A DNA stretch of 64,000 bases from RGIG5612 sp050944475 (GCA_050944475.1 JBMNRD010000008.1:4759-68758); one strand, 5' to 3'; positions 9,262 to 18,862 are shown, counted from the stretch's first letter. Made by a program: numbers and translations. Notes: generated by a model from the sequence alone, not told the origin.

Positions 9262-9308
9262 TTGACAAAGTTTGCAATTAGAGTTATTCTAAATTTAGAC
9301 CAATTCTA
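9262..9308 (+). promoter_or_regulatory. SigA promoter overlapped by a PerR/Fur-like operator
   Basis: TTGACA (9262-9267), 17-bp spacer, TATTCT (9285-9290). From 9279 to 9308 the half-site TAGA/TCTA alternates four times in inverted orientation (TAGA, TCTA, TAGA, TCTA at 9279, 9288, 9296, 9305), giving overlapping palindromes across the -10 box and start site. This is the expected layout of an autoregulated Fur/PerR-family repressor, which is the first gene downstream. Confidence 0.75.
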
Positions 9309-9325
9309 AAACAGGAAGGTTGATT

Positions 9326-9745
9326 ATGATACAGAAGCTTGCGACTCGTCTGAAAGACTCCGGTGTAAAGCCTTCAGTACAACGCATAAAGATTCTCAAA
9401 TATTTTTTGCGCAACAGAAATCATCCGACAGCGGAGAAAATTTATCAGGATCTCAATACTGAAATGCCGACTCTTTCACAAGCAACCGTGTATAACACAT
9501 TAAAATTGTTTAAGGAGAAGCAACTAATCAAGATTGTCAGCTCTGAAGACCAGAATGCGCATTATGATCTTGTCGGTGATGAGCACGGCCATTTCTATTG
9601 CAGGCAGTGTCGGGAGGTCTACGATTTTTCTTATGACTACGCCGGCAGCTATGCGCAGCTTGAGGGGTTTGACATTGAGTCCGAAGAAATCATAATCAAA
9701 GGTATTTGCAAAAAATGTCTTGAAAAAGATAAAAACAGGAGGTAG
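9326..9745 (+). CDS. PerR-like Fur-family peroxide/metal regulator
   Basis: A 139-aa Fur-family protein: winged helix in residues 1-80 ('SQATVYNTLKLF' recognition helix) and a metal-binding dimerisation domain with 'DEHGHFYCRQC' and a C-terminal CxxC (CKKC), the structural zinc site. Paired with a peroxiredoxin 2 bp downstream, it is more likely a PerR-type peroxide sensor than an iron regulator; the residue that separates PerR from Fur (the regulatory Asp) cannot be assigned with certainty by eye. ATG 9326 has an ideal ribosome site (aggaagg). It is preceded by its own probable operator. Confidence 0.85.
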   Translation: MIQKLATRLKDSGVKPSVQRIKILKYFLRNRNHPTAEKIYQDLNTEMPTLSQATVYNTLKLFKEKQLIKIVSSEDQNAHYDLVGDEHGHFYCRQCREVYDFSYDYAGSYAQLEGFDIESEEIIIKGICKKCLEKDKNRR

Positions 9746-9747
9746 CT

Positions 9748-10425
9748 ATGTCAGAAAACACTTTTAATTTTCCGCTTATCGGGACACCCGCACCGGAATT
9801 TGTTGCACAAACAACTCAGGGAGAAATCAAATTTCCTTCGGATTTTAAAGGAAAATGGGTGATATTGTTCTCTCACCCCGCTGATTTTACCCCGGTATGC
9901 ACCACAGAGTTTATGACCTTTGCCAACATGCACGAGGAATTCAAAGCACTGAATACGGAACTGGTAGGTCTCTCCATTGACTCTATTCACTCGCACCTTG
10001 CCTGGTTACAGGCGATACGCGGGTACACCTGGAACGGAATCGAAAAACCTACTGTTGAGTTTCCGCTTATTGCCGATCTTAAGATGGAAGTTGCCGGGAA
10101 ATACGGAATGCTGCAGGGCGAATCCGACACTGCCGCTGTCCGCGCAGTCTTCTTTATCGACCCTAAGGGAATCATTAAGACGATTCTTTACTATCCGGCT
10201 TCCTTAGGAAGAAACTTTGAAGAGATTAAGCGCATTGTCCTCGGTCTTCAAAAAGCCGAGAAAGACAAAGTCGCGCTTCCGGCCAACTGGCAGCCGGGTA
10301 AAGATGTTATTGTACCCCCGCCGGGAACATGCGGAGCCATTCGTAAGAGAGTGGAGCTGGTAAAAGAAGAGGGTTACGATATGAAAGACTGGTTCCTGAC
10401 TTTCAAAAAAGACAAACAGGACTGA
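9748..10425 (+). CDS. peroxiredoxin (Prx6/1-Cys-like AhpC-TSA family)
   Basis: A 225-aa peroxiredoxin, the length of Prx6/archaeal-type enzymes rather than the about 190-aa AhpC. The peroxidatic cysteine is Cys51 in 'HPADFTPVCTTEF'. The C-terminal extension ('PPPGTCGAIRKR', then GYDMKDWFL) is that of the Prx6 subfamily and carries one more Cys that could act as a resolving residue. It reduces peroxides using an unknown thiol donor. It starts 2 bp after the PerR-like gene with ribosome site caggaggt, so the two form an operon controlled by the operator at 9279-9308. Confidence 0.9.
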   Translation: MSENTFNFPLIGTPAPEFVAQTTQGEIKFPSDFKGKWVILFSHPADFTPVCTTEFMTFANMHEEFKALNTELVGLSIDSIHSHLAWLQAIRGYTWNGIEKPTVEFPLIADLKMEVAGKYGMLQGESDTAAVRAVFFIDPKGIIKTILYYPASLGRNFEEIKRIVLGLQKAEKDKVALPANWQPGKDVIVPPPGTCGAIRKRVELVKEEGYDMKDWFLTFKKDKQD

Positions 10426-10498
10426 AGCAAATTAACATTTAGGGTATAGGGTGGGGCGAGGATTTCCCTTAGCTCCACCCTTGCGGATGGAGCAAACA

Positions 10499-10972
10499 AT
10501 GAATTTCGGTTTTTCCTATGTGGGCCTGATTTATCTTGTCATGTTGGCGCTGCCGAACATCATATGGATAAAGAATAAGCCCAAAGATTATGAAAAATAC
10601 GTCGGCAACGAAAATAAGGTGCTGCTGGCATTTGAGAGAATCGGACAAGTGTTGGTTTCATGCGCGGCTCTCATTTTCTCCGATTTTAATATAAAGCCGT
10701 GGTCAAATTGGTCATGGTGGCTCGTGGCATCATTTCTGTTGATGATGCTGTATGAAATTTTCTGGATCAGGTACTTCAAAAGTGAAAAGAATATGCGTGA
10801 CTTTTACAGCAGCTTGCTCGGAATTCCGGTTGCGGGTGCAACTCTTCCCGTTTCGGCTTTTCTGCTGCTGGCAATTTACGGAAAAAACATTGTGCTTGGA
10901 GTTGCCATCCTGATTCTGGGAATCGGGCATATCGGCATTCATTTGATGCACAGGAAAGAGATACAGTCGTGA
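10499..10972 (+). CDS. small integral membrane protein, unknown function
   Basis: A 157-aa protein with about five hydrophobic segments (FSYVGLIYLVMLALPNII at the start; WWLVASFLLMML in the middle; two more near the end). ATG 10499 is preceded by gatggag; an in-frame ATG-like start further upstream (10451) would add a non-conserved, low-quality leader. It follows the peroxiredoxin by 73 bp and is followed by a terminator, so it may be the last gene of the peroxide-stress operon. No family recognised with confidence. Confidence 0.65.
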   Translation: MNFGFSYVGLIYLVMLALPNIIWIKNKPKDYEKYVGNENKVLLAFERIGQVLVSCAALIFSDFNIKPWSNWSWWLVASFLLMMLYEIFWIRYFKSEKNMRDFYSSLLGIPVAGATLPVSAFLLLAIYGKNIVLGVAILILGIGHIGIHLMHRKEIQS

Positions 10973-10973
10973 T

Positions 10974-11003
10974 ACCTGAAACAAACAGGTTTTTTGCTTT
11001 TTT
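10974..11003 (+). terminator. Rho-independent terminator
   Basis: Short stem ACCTG (10974-10978) with CAGGT (10986-10990), 7-nt loop, followed by a long T-rich tract. It ends the PerR-peroxiredoxin-membrane protein unit. Confidence 0.65.
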
Positions 11004-11229
11004 CCATTATTTTTTGTATAATATAAAACATAAAGCGGAGAAGCAAGAAAAAAAATAGCGGTTTTTCTTGACCGAAAGCATTTTTTATTGTAAATCTTGC
11101 AAATTCTCAGATATTCAAAAAGTTCTTCCATTAACGTAAGAGCGTCAAATATTTCACATTAAAGCGGAACAGAGGAATCTTTTTCTGCTTTTAAAATATT
11201 ATCTAAAAATTCTTAGGAGGAATAGAAAT

Positions 11230-13692
11230 ATGAAGATTAAAATACTCAAGAAGCTTAGCATGTTCATATGCTTGCTTGTATGCGCTTCATTGCTTTCAGG
11301 GTGCTGCCTCGGAACTATTTGGTTATTAAGCAGAACCAAAGAAACATCCGAAACATCTGAAACGGCTGACATACTCGACATACCCGATGAGTCGGAAATA
11401 AACGAAGAAAGTTTTTCCGAGTTCGGAAATGAGAAAGAGATAACAATCGGTGACTTGAAAGCAGATGACTATGTTCTGAGCATAGAAGAAAACACCATAA
11501 GCGCGGGCAAAGAGGTTCAGATCGAAGTTCTGAATGCGGAGGAAAAGGCAAAGCTTGAAAACTCCGAAAAATACAAGCTTCTGGGTGAACCCCTGAAGTT
11601 TTCACTGGATGCTGAAGAAGCCGGGTTTTTTGCAGGAGATGTTAAATACTCCGTTCCTGTTCCGAAAGAGATTTTGAAAGACCCCACCAAGCTGAACTCT
11701 CTGGTCTTTGTATATTATGACGATGTCAGAGATGAAGTAAGATATATGTTCCCGGATGAGTACGATGAAGAAACAAAAACGTTTTCCATTTATCTTCCGC
11801 ATTTCAGTTTCTGGGGCAGAGCAAAATTAACAGACGAAGAAAAAATAGAGGCTTTTTTGGATAAATATTGTATGGACGAAGCTATCAGGAGATCCGACTT
11901 GCAACAGGCAGCCAGCGCTCTGGAGCCCTACTTGGAAGCTAAACTTAAAAACCTTAAGATGGTGGAAGAGGCTAAAAAAGAGGTTATATGGGGCTGTATT
12001 AATGTTTTTGTGGGATATTATGCTAAAAAACCCGGAGAAGAATTGGCGGATAGGATAGCGGATCAGGAATACCTGTACGATAAGACTTTCCGAGAAGTGA
12101 GCTCTCCCAAGGATGTTAAGCACCTTAAATCTCTATTAGGTACAACGAGTGAGGCGGCTACAAGAGCGGGAATGGGCATATATCGTTCGGTGAACGAAAA
12201 CGATTCCGATAAATTTAGAGATCAAATGGAAACAATTATTGCACAAAATTATCTTTCTCATATAATTCGAAATTTAGATGAAAACAATCCGAGCAAGAAG
12301 TATTTCGGCCCCATAGGAGACGTGGTAGGTCATGCTTCAAGTCTTGGAGCGGCGGCCGGACATATGACTGAAGGACATTATAAGGAAGGTTTTGAAGCCT
12401 TAATTCCGGTAGCTGAAAGTATCATCCAGAAATCCAACCCTAAGGTTGCTTTGGCTGTACAGGCAATGAAGTATGTAGAAGCAAAAAGCAGACAATCATT
12501 AACCAATTGGAAGTCCAATCAAGTGGAAGAACTTTATCAACTTTATAAAAAAGGCGGAAAAGGCTTTTTCAACAATGAAGTTGAAGCGCAGGATGAAAAG
12601 TCGTTTTTGGCATACTTGGACTACGGATCGGGCTTTGTAAAAGGAAGAGCTATCAAGCGGTTTTATAAGATGGATAAAGTTGCCGAGACTTGTGAAATGT
12701 ACGGATGGGATCCGATGGAATATAATGAACTTCCCAAGGAATATAGGGAAACATTTGATGAGAGAGCAAGAGAAGGGCTCTTAGGCTATTTCAGAACACG
12801 CCTGGCACAGGAGCTTGAGGCGGAAAGAATAAAAGAGGATGAGAGAGTCTGCATAGAAACTATGCTTGAGGGAGCCGGTTGTTTGGTATCTTACAGGCAT
12901 ATGGAGTTTTTCGGCGAGAAGGGATGGGGCGATTATGATGTAAACAATCGATTGCAAAGACTTATGAACATAAGAAACAACATCTCCCACTTCGTTGATT
13001 TGGAAAAGCTTGAAAAGGATAAAGAGTATTGGAAAAAACGAGGCGAACCCTATTATAATTTCGGCGATATCTTAAATTTATGGGTAGACTGCATGAGCGA
13101 AAACATGAAAGATAAGGAAGCCGGAATACGTAAATTTAAGGAAGGGTTAAAAGCCAGGGGCTATTTACATCCCGACTATATGGTGAGTTTGTATCCTACT
13201 TTGGATCAATTGGTAGGCGTATATGAAGGACAAATAATACATGACGGAGTTACTATTTCCGAGTTATGGTATCTTGACTGGTGGCCGGACAAACAGGATG
13301 AAATAATAAAAGACACCGCAGAGTGGAACAAGCATTACAAAGGCAAGGCTTTCCATTCAAAAAACATTGAAATTGAGAAAATAGATGATACGCACGGCAG
13401 ACTGATTACAAATATTCTCGGTGACGGTTATTATGATTTTGAGTACTCTGATAATGAGGGAATTATTGCAGGGTCTATAGAGGCCATGAAAACCAATCCC
13501 GTAGATCATAATGATTTGCTTATAAGCAAGTTTAATATACAAGCATCTTACACTGAGAGCCACGATAAAATTATATTAAAAGGCACCCATCTGTTTATCG
13601 ACGGAAGATCCGGCGTAATGGGATATGACGGAAGCAACTATTCTTTCCTCGAAAAGCATAAAGTGAAATACGAGAAAAAACATAAAAGATAG
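11230..13692 (+). CDS. large lipoprotein of unknown function
   Basis: An 820-aa exported lipoprotein. The N-terminus is a signal peptide with lipobox 'LLSGC' (Cys at about residue 24), then an acidic Ser/Thr linker with the repeat TSETSET. Residues about 70-200 look like a beta-rich domain ('FSLDAEEAGFFAGDVKYSVPVP', 'FSIYLPHFSFWG' pattern), the middle is mainly helical, and the last 150 residues are again beta-rich ('LVGVYEGQIIHDGVTIS', 'LFIDGRSGVMGYDGS'). Ribosome site taggagg gives a firm start. It converges on the MFS gene with 6 bp between stop codons. I do not recognise a catalytic motif; a surface or adhesion role is only a guess. Confidence 0.8.
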   Translation: MKIKILKKLSMFICLLVCASLLSGCCLGTIWLLSRTKETSETSETADILDIPDESEINEESFSEFGNEKEITIGDLKADDYVLSIEENTISAGKEVQIEVLNAEEKAKLENSEKYKLLGEPLKFSLDAEEAGFFAGDVKYSVPVPKEILKDPTKLNSLVFVYYDDVRDEVRYMFPDEYDEETKTFSIYLPHFSFWGRAKLTDEEKIEAFLDKYCMDEAIRRSDLQQAASALEPYLEAKLKNLKMVEEAKKEVIWGCINVFVGYYAKKPGEELADRIADQEYLYDKTFREVSSPKDVKHLKSLLGTTSEAATRAGMGIYRSVNENDSDKFRDQMETIIAQNYLSHIIRNLDENNPSKKYFGPIGDVVGHASSLGAAAGHMTEGHYKEGFEALIPVAESIIQKSNPKVALAVQAMKYVEAKSRQSLTNWKSNQVEELYQLYKKGGKGFFNNEVEAQDEKSFLAYLDYGSGFVKGRAIKRFYKMDKVAETCEMYGWDPMEYNELPKEYRETFDERAREGLLGYFRTRLAQELEAERIKEDERVCIETMLEGAGCLVSYRHMEFFGEKGWGDYDVNNRLQRLMNIRNNISHFVDLEKLEKDKEYWKKRGEPYYNFGDILNLWVDCMSENMKDKEAGIRKFKEGLKARGYLHPDYMVSLYPTLDQLVGVYEGQIIHDGVTISELWYLDWWPDKQDEIIKDTAEWNKHYKGKAFHSKNIEIEKIDDTHGRLITNILGDGYYDFEYSDNEGIIAGSIEAMKTNPVDHNDLLISKFNIQASYTESHDKIILKGTHLFIDGRSGVMGYDGSNYSFLEKHKVKYEKKHKR

Positions 13693-13698
13693 ATTTGA

Positions 13699-14925
13699 TT
13701 ACCGGCTGAGCCTTTTTGCCTTGACGAATGTCAGAATCAGACCTATAAGGGCAAATCCCGCAGCTGCCGGAAAGGCAAATTTGTAGGAGTCTGTCAAATT
13801 GTATATACTGTTAAGAATCAACGGTCCCAGATATCCCGCAAGCGAGAAGCCGCAGAACATTATTCCGTAATTGACGCTATTATGTGCGGCACCGAACTTT
13901 TCGGCAGTAAAGCCCGGATATATTCCCATTATAGATCCGAAGCATAAACCCACTATACATACTCCGATTATAAAAAGTATTAACCCTGAGGAAACTGAAA
14001 TAAACAGCAGTATCTGTGCGATTATGAAAAACACAAATGTGCTTCTCAGAGTGTTAATAACACCTATTTTATCGGAAACAAATCCGGACAGTATCCTTCC
14101 CGCAGTATTGAAAAGCGCCAGAACCGATACAATTATTGCGGCAAGATCGGCGGATACGAAGAATATTTTCTTCGCAAGAGGCGCGGCATTGGATATTATC
14201 ATAAGTCCCGAGAAAGCTCCCGCGCAAAGCATGATAAGCATTATATAGAAATAAGGCCGGCAGAGCATTTGTTTCCAGTTAAGTCCCGTAGTGTCGGCAA
14301 ATTCGGAAGTCGACATACTCGCCGCCTGCAGTTTTGCTTTGTCAAAACAAAATGAATATATGAATGCACAGATGCAGATTAATACCATCATGACTGTTCC
14401 AAGAATAATAAGTGCTTTATTAATCCCGAAGTCTTTGATGAGTGCGTTGGCCATGGGCGGGATAATCACGGAACTTATGCCGTATGCCGCTGAGGTCAGA
14501 CCGCCGGCCAGACCCTTTTTGTCAGGGAAGAGCTTAACCGTGCCCGACACCGTACAGCCATATAACATGCCCGTCGCCAGACCGACTCCTACACCATAAC
14601 TAATTACAAGCATCGGCACAGTCTTTGCCATTCCGGATCCAATCATTCCAAGCCCAAACAGGATACCGCCGGAGAAGATAATCCATCTGGGGCCGATCTT
14701 ATCGTTAATAAAGCCGCCGGAGACCATGGTAATCGGTCCTACTGCATTTGCCACAGTAAATACTAACGAAAGACCGGCTATCTTTGTCCCCGTTGTTTTG
14801 CTGAGGTATTGTACCAAGGGGTCGGCGAAGACACTCCATGAATAAATAGAACCGACGCATAGATTAACAAGGCACGAGATTACAAGTGCCATCCATCTGT
14901 AATTGTCGGAATTTTTTTTCGTCAT
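13699..14925 (-). CDS. OFA-family MFS transporter
   Basis: A 408-aa (from ATG 14925) major facilitator of the oxalate/formate antiporter type: 'YSWSVFADPL' in the first helix region, 'FVSDKIG' between helices 8 and 9 and about 12 membrane segments. An in-frame ATG at 15006 would add 27 residues of basic, Asn/Lys-rich sequence with a ribosome-like site touching the start codon; the internal start before 'KKNSDNYRWM' was preferred because the family's first helix begins soon after. It probably moves a small carboxylate; the substrate is not readable. It is transcribed toward the large lipoprotein gene and away from the XRE regulator. Confidence 0.82.
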   Translation of the reverse strand: MTKKNSDNYRWMALVISCLVNLCVGSIYSWSVFADPLVQYLSKTTGTKIAGLSLVFTVANAVGPITMVSGGFINDKIGPRWIIFSGGILFGLGMIGSGMAKTVPMLVISYGVGVGLATGMLYGCTVSGTVKLFPDKKGLAGGLTSAAYGISSVIIPPMANALIKDFGINKALIILGTVMMVLICICAFIYSFCFDKAKLQAASMSTSEFADTTGLNWKQMLCRPYFYIMLIMLCAGAFSGLMIISNAAPLAKKIFFVSADLAAIIVSVLALFNTAGRILSGFVSDKIGVINTLRSTFVFFIIAQILLFISVSSGLILFIIGVCIVGLCFGSIMGIYPGFTAEKFGAAHNSVNYGIMFCGFSLAGYLGPLILNSIYNLTDSYKFAFPAAAGFALIGLILTFVKAKRLSR

Positions 14926-15196
14926 ATAACTCTCTAAAAAGCTTTTTTTGTTGTTTTCTTTATTATTATTTCTTTTTGCCAAGCCGCTTATCCGATTATA
15001 ATACATTCCTTTATATCATATATTGCTATATATTGCGATACAAATGTTTGCATTCATAAAGCCGGTGACATTCTTGCAGTCCGGACATGAAAGCAAATCA
15101 TAACCAAAGGATATAACCAAATTCTACGAAGCATAGGGTGCATTCCGCGATGTTACGGTTTAAAATAACATCGAAAACATCAAAGGAGGCGTTTAT

Positions 15197-16189
15197 ATGA
15201 ATGTAGAAAAAACAGGCGAATTCATTCGTAATCTGCGAAAAGAAAAAAACCTCACCCAGCAGCAGCTGGCCGGACAGCTCGGTGTTTCCGACAAGGCGGT
15301 ATCGCGCTGGGAAACCGGCAGAGGCTTTCCGGACATCGGCAATGTAGAGGATATAGCCGGAACGCTTGGGGTGAGTGTTGCCGAGATAATAAAGGGCGAG
15401 CGCTTCAATGCGAATATTACCGAAGCGGACGTTGCCGAGGTTTCATCGGCCAGCTTCTCGATGGCGCGAAATTTTGTCGCGAAGAAAAAATGGATGAATC
15501 TGGCAATAGGATTCCTGAGCGGGATGATTATAATTATCCTTTTGTTCATCCATCTTACAAGTCCGATTCCGATTAAGAATGCGGAGAATGCACTTTCGGT
15601 AGATACACTTGCTGATAAGGAAATTGCGGCTGTTCTCGAAAGCAAAGCGGTCGGTTATGAAATAAGTGATATAACAGATCCAGACACGAAGCAGAAATAT
15701 GTGTTCATCAGCTGTCATGAAACGATACTGAATCGCCTGTTCGGAAACAGCAATAAAACAGTCGCCATTCTCGGCGATATAGAGGAAGTGGATTATGTAT
15801 ACTATTATCCGGCGGATAAAGAGGATCAACTTGTATGGCAGAAATCCGGCTTGAGCGAACCGAGCGGCGGAGTTGTTACGCTGCCGAGGCTCGTATATAA
15901 TTATTGGATTATAATCGGAACCATGTTAAGCTTTGCAGGCATCGTGCTGTGTATTTTGTTCCGGAAGAAACGCTTCTTAGAGACAATCGTTAAAATAACA
16001 ATGGCACCGGTTGCTTTTACAATCAGCATTGCAGCTGTTTTGGCCGGCAGGTTCGGGTCGATTTACAGTGCATCATATTATTTCTCGGGCATCTTGCTTC
16101 TTACAATTGTACTATATGTCTTTTTTGTAATTTTATTCAGTGCGTATAAAACAAGACGAAAAGAAAAAACAAGCAGGGATATTTCATAA
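15197..16189 (+). CDS. XRE-family regulator with membrane-anchored C-terminus
   Basis: A 330-aa protein. Residues 5-65 are a clear helix-turn-helix of the XRE type ('LTQQQLAGQLGVSDKAVSRWE'-like pattern, spread over two helices). After a 35-residue linker come one membrane helix (about 100-118), an extracytoplasmic segment of about 110 residues and three further hydrophobic segments. The layout suggests a membrane-tethered transcription factor. Ribosome site aaaggaggc. It is followed by a bidirectional terminator shared with the convergent LysR gene. Targets unknown. Confidence 0.85.
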   Translation: MNVEKTGEFIRNLRKEKNLTQQQLAGQLGVSDKAVSRWETGRGFPDIGNVEDIAGTLGVSVAEIIKGERFNANITEADVAEVSSASFSMARNFVAKKKWMNLAIGFLSGMIIIILLFIHLTSPIPIKNAENALSVDTLADKEIAAVLESKAVGYEISDITDPDTKQKYVFISCHETILNRLFGNSNKTVAILGDIEEVDYVYYYPADKEDQLVWQKSGLSEPSGGVVTLPRLVYNYWIIIGTMLSFAGIVLCILFRKKRFLETIVKITMAPVAFTISIAAVLAGRFGSIYSASYYFSGILLLTIVLYVFFVILFSAYKTRRKEKTSRDIS

Positions 16190-16232
16190 AGAAAATAAAG
16201 ACAGAACAAGACAACACATCAAGGTGACGAAT

Positions 16233-16271
16233 AAAGGCTCCACGCAACCGTTACGGCAGCAGGGAGCCTTT
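16233..16271. terminator. bidirectional terminator hairpin
   Basis: AAAGGCTCC (16233-16241) pairs with GGAGCCTTT (16263-16271). T-rich sequence follows on both strands. It lies between converging genes and overlaps the last codons of the LysR frame. A near-identical hairpin ends the convergent pair at 19834-19872. Confidence 0.75.
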
Positions 16272-17139
16272 CTTGTTGTCAAGAATTTGAATGAGTTTGG
16301 CAAGAGCCGGATTATTGTTAGTCTTTTTCCAGGTTGCGATAACCGGGAGAGCGGGAAAAAACTCAGGATATATTATATTCACATTATCCGGAACAAACGA
16401 CTTATATATTTCGGATATCAGTCCTATGCCTATACCGAGCGAACATTTCAAAAAAAGTTCGGTAAGAGAAGAGACCTCGATAATCTCTTCAGGAACAGCA
16501 TTATAATTGTTTTTCATATAAGCAAGAAAAATTTCAATTTCGGGATTTTCCCTCCGCGAAAGAATAATAAGCGGAATGTTATTAACGGATTTCGGCTCAG
16601 AGAAATCCGCCGTCTCAAATTTTTGGGAAACGGCAAGGCCCGACCTGAACATATCTATCTGCAAATTTGAATATTGCTCGGAGTTCAGATTGGGATTGGA
16701 AAACGAGAGCGCAAGATCCGCATAATCTTTACTTAGAAACTGCGATAAATCAGTGCTAGCCGCAAGCACTATGTCGGTCGTTATATTCTGATATTGTTCT
16801 TTTAGTTTATAAATAAAAGAGATGAGTTTTTTTGAGGGCACAGTGTAATTAACAGCAATCAGCAGATGTTCTTTTTTTTTGGGGGGGGGGTAGCACCTGC
16901 GCCATAGCTGACTTCCACTCCGATACGACAGTTTTAGCAGCGGCAAGTATTATCTTACCGTTTTCCGTGAGGCTGACGTAATGAGAGTTGCGGCTGAACA
17001 AGGGAAAGCCCAGTTCGTTTTCCATATGTTTAATATGTTTTGAAAGAGTGCTTTTGGAAACAAAATGAAACAATGCGGCGCGACTGAAATTCTCAAGGGT
17101 TGCCACAGTGATAAATTCTTCAAGATATTCAATTTGCAT
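16251..17139 (-). pseudogene. LysR-family regulator, out of frame at a C10/A9 tract (possible phase-variable gene)
   Basis: The N-terminal frame (17139 to 16849) encodes a LysR winged helix (LENFSRAALFHFVSKSTLSKH), and a second frame (to 16251) encodes the remaining linker and substrate-binding domain. They join at a homopolymer run of C10 then A9 on the coding strand. As written, the first frame ends 'LPPPQKKRTSADCC' and stops. Losing one base in the run restores one 295-codon protein reading 'LPPPKKKEHLLIAVNY', the normal LysR length. Either the gene is switched by slipped-strand mispairing and is OFF in this sequence, or the run was miscounted in sequencing. It diverges from the DUF2142 gene. 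Confidence 0.8.
16872..16890. repeat. T9G10 homopolymer tract inside the LysR gene
   Basis: Nine T (16872-16880) followed by ten G (16881-16890) on the plus strand. This is the only such long mononucleotide run seen in the window, and it lies exactly at the frame break of the LysR gene. Confidence 0.85.
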
Positions 17140-17194
17140 ATGGCAACTGCCTCATACTTTCATTATATTTTTCTGTATCATACATTTTAATAAA

Positions 17195-17252
17195 TGCAAA
17201 AGTCAAGAACCGTCGTTTCAAAAAACAGAAACGTATGCTTTGAAAAATGAAA
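17195..17252 (+). other. repeated structured leader element, copy A
   Basis: An element of about 58 nt with GCAAAAGTCA, GAACCG and a hairpin CGTTTC...GAAACG, then ATGCTTTG. It matches copy B at 18863-18920 at roughly three quarters of positions, including both stem arms. It lies about 80 nt upstream of the DUF2142 gene, on the same strand. Confidence 0.5.
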
Positions 17253-17332
17253 TACCGCTAAAAATCCCGGGTGATAACATATACATAAAAGAATCTAAGC
17301 ATTGTTAACTTTATGTTTGAAAGCCCGGGAAA

Positions 17333-18850
17333 ATGATATCAGATAAACGTATTGATTCAAAGAAAATTGTCTATTTGTCAGCCGCAGGTCTGCTCGGATT
17401 TGCGGCTTTGTTGATTATGTTTTTTTCGTATGAAGGCCGGCTAATCCGATCTGAAGCAGGCCGGTTCGTTTATGCGGGAATTTGCATCTTCATCATCATC
17501 TATGCCGCGCTTCCCTGGGTTATCCCGGGAACGCGAATGAAACCTGAACAACTCTTTTTGTATTATTTTCTGACTGCCGCCGTTTTTTCACTGATATTCA
17601 TTCCTTTCGGGTTTGTTCCCGATGAATATAATCATTATTTGCGGACGCTGAGCCTGAGCCAGTTAAGAATTTTTGAAGGTACAGCACTGATTCCCGATAA
17701 CCTTCGGTCGATTTATGCCCGGAAAGGGCTGGATGCATTTGTCGGTTTGTGGAGTGTAAAGGCTCTTGAAACAACCGAAATCGTCTCCTGCACAACGGCT
17801 ATATTTTATCCGCCTCTCTCGTTTCTTCCGCAGACGGTCGGCGTAGTTCTGGCAGGTTCGTTTACAGACAATCTTTACATTATACTAATCACTGCAAGAG
17901 CATTTTCCCTGGGAACGACCGCCGCGATTATTTACTTTTCCGTTAAGGCGGCTCCGTTCGGCAAATACATCATCATCCTTATGTCGCTTATGCCTCTTTT
18001 TATCCAGGAGGCTGCGTCTGTTTCTGCCGAAGGGCTGGTTAATGCGGTGATTATTGCCGACATTTCGTTTTTCTTCTTTATGCGCGAGGAAGGAAGAAAG
18101 ATGACATCCCGCCGAATCATTATAATGGTGATTTTAATTGTGCTGACATTTTCGGTCAAACCGTTGTATTGCTTTATAGGTTTTATTTTTTCGGTCCTTG
18201 ACAGTGAAAAGTTCTTTTCAAAAAGAAGCAAAACAGCCATACTGCTGCCCGCATATATAACGGCGGTTGCATTACCGATTCTATATCTGGCCACAACTTA
18301 TTTCTACGGCTTTGAGTTTTCAAACAGTGTGGGGGAAGGTGCCGGAATATCGGCTCAATTGAGTTACATTCTGACACATCCTTTGAATTACCTGGCCGTA
18401 CTTGGCCGTACAATCGCTTGCAATTTCCTGATATATGTTAAATCATGCTTTTCTCTGCTGCTTCTTTCATTTCAGATATCGAGAAAAGCGATTATCGTAT
18501 TTGTCGCATGTTTCGCCGGAATCATTCTTGCAGACCGCAAAGAAAAGATCGGCGCAAAGGCTGCAACCGCAATATCCGGCGCTGTTTTCTTCAGTGTTTT
18601 CATCATTTTTCTTATGGAATACCTTCAATGGACTCCTGTCACAAATGATATTATTTCCGGTGTCCAGGGAAGATATTTTTTCCCGCTCGGCGGCCCTCTG
18701 TGTTTGATTATACCTAAGCCGGGGCGGCTCTCCATTGTGAAAAATTACAGCGAGACTGCCGGTCTGTCTCCGGTTACATTGTTCGTGACAGTCTTTGCCG
18801 GTCTCAGCATGTTTGAATTGGCGGCCGCATCCGTTTCATTGATGTTCTGA
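17333..18850 (+). CDS. DUF2142-family polytopic membrane protein
   Basis: A 505-aa membrane protein with about 11-13 hydrophobic segments. The signature of DUF2142 is present after the third segment: 'FGFVPDEYNHYLR', an acidic/His loop resembling the catalytic loop of lipid-linked-sugar glycosyltransferases (GT-C fold). Such proteins are thought to act in cell-surface polysaccharide work, but no activity is established. Ribosome site is weak (cccgggaaa). It diverges from the broken LysR gene; a copy of the repeated leader element lies between. Function beyond family is unknown. Confidence 0.75.
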   Translation: MISDKRIDSKKIVYLSAAGLLGFAALLIMFFSYEGRLIRSEAGRFVYAGICIFIIIYAALPWVIPGTRMKPEQLFLYYFLTAAVFSLIFIPFGFVPDEYNHYLRTLSLSQLRIFEGTALIPDNLRSIYARKGLDAFVGLWSVKALETTEIVSCTTAIFYPPLSFLPQTVGVVLAGSFTDNLYIILITARAFSLGTTAAIIYFSVKAAPFGKYIIILMSLMPLFIQEAASVSAEGLVNAVIIADISFFFFMREEGRKMTSRRIIIMVILIVLTFSVKPLYCFIGFIFSVLDSEKFFSKRSKTAILLPAYITAVALPILYLATTYFYGFEFSNSVGEGAGISAQLSYILTHPLNYLAVLGRTIACNFLIYVKSCFSLLLLSFQISRKAIIVFVACFAGIILADRKEKIGAKAATAISGAVFFSVFIIFLMEYLQWTPVTNDIISGVQGRYFFPLGGPLCLIIPKPGRLSIVKNYSETAGLSPVTLFVTVFAGLSMFELAAASVSLMF

Positions 18851-18862
18851 TAAGTCAATCAG

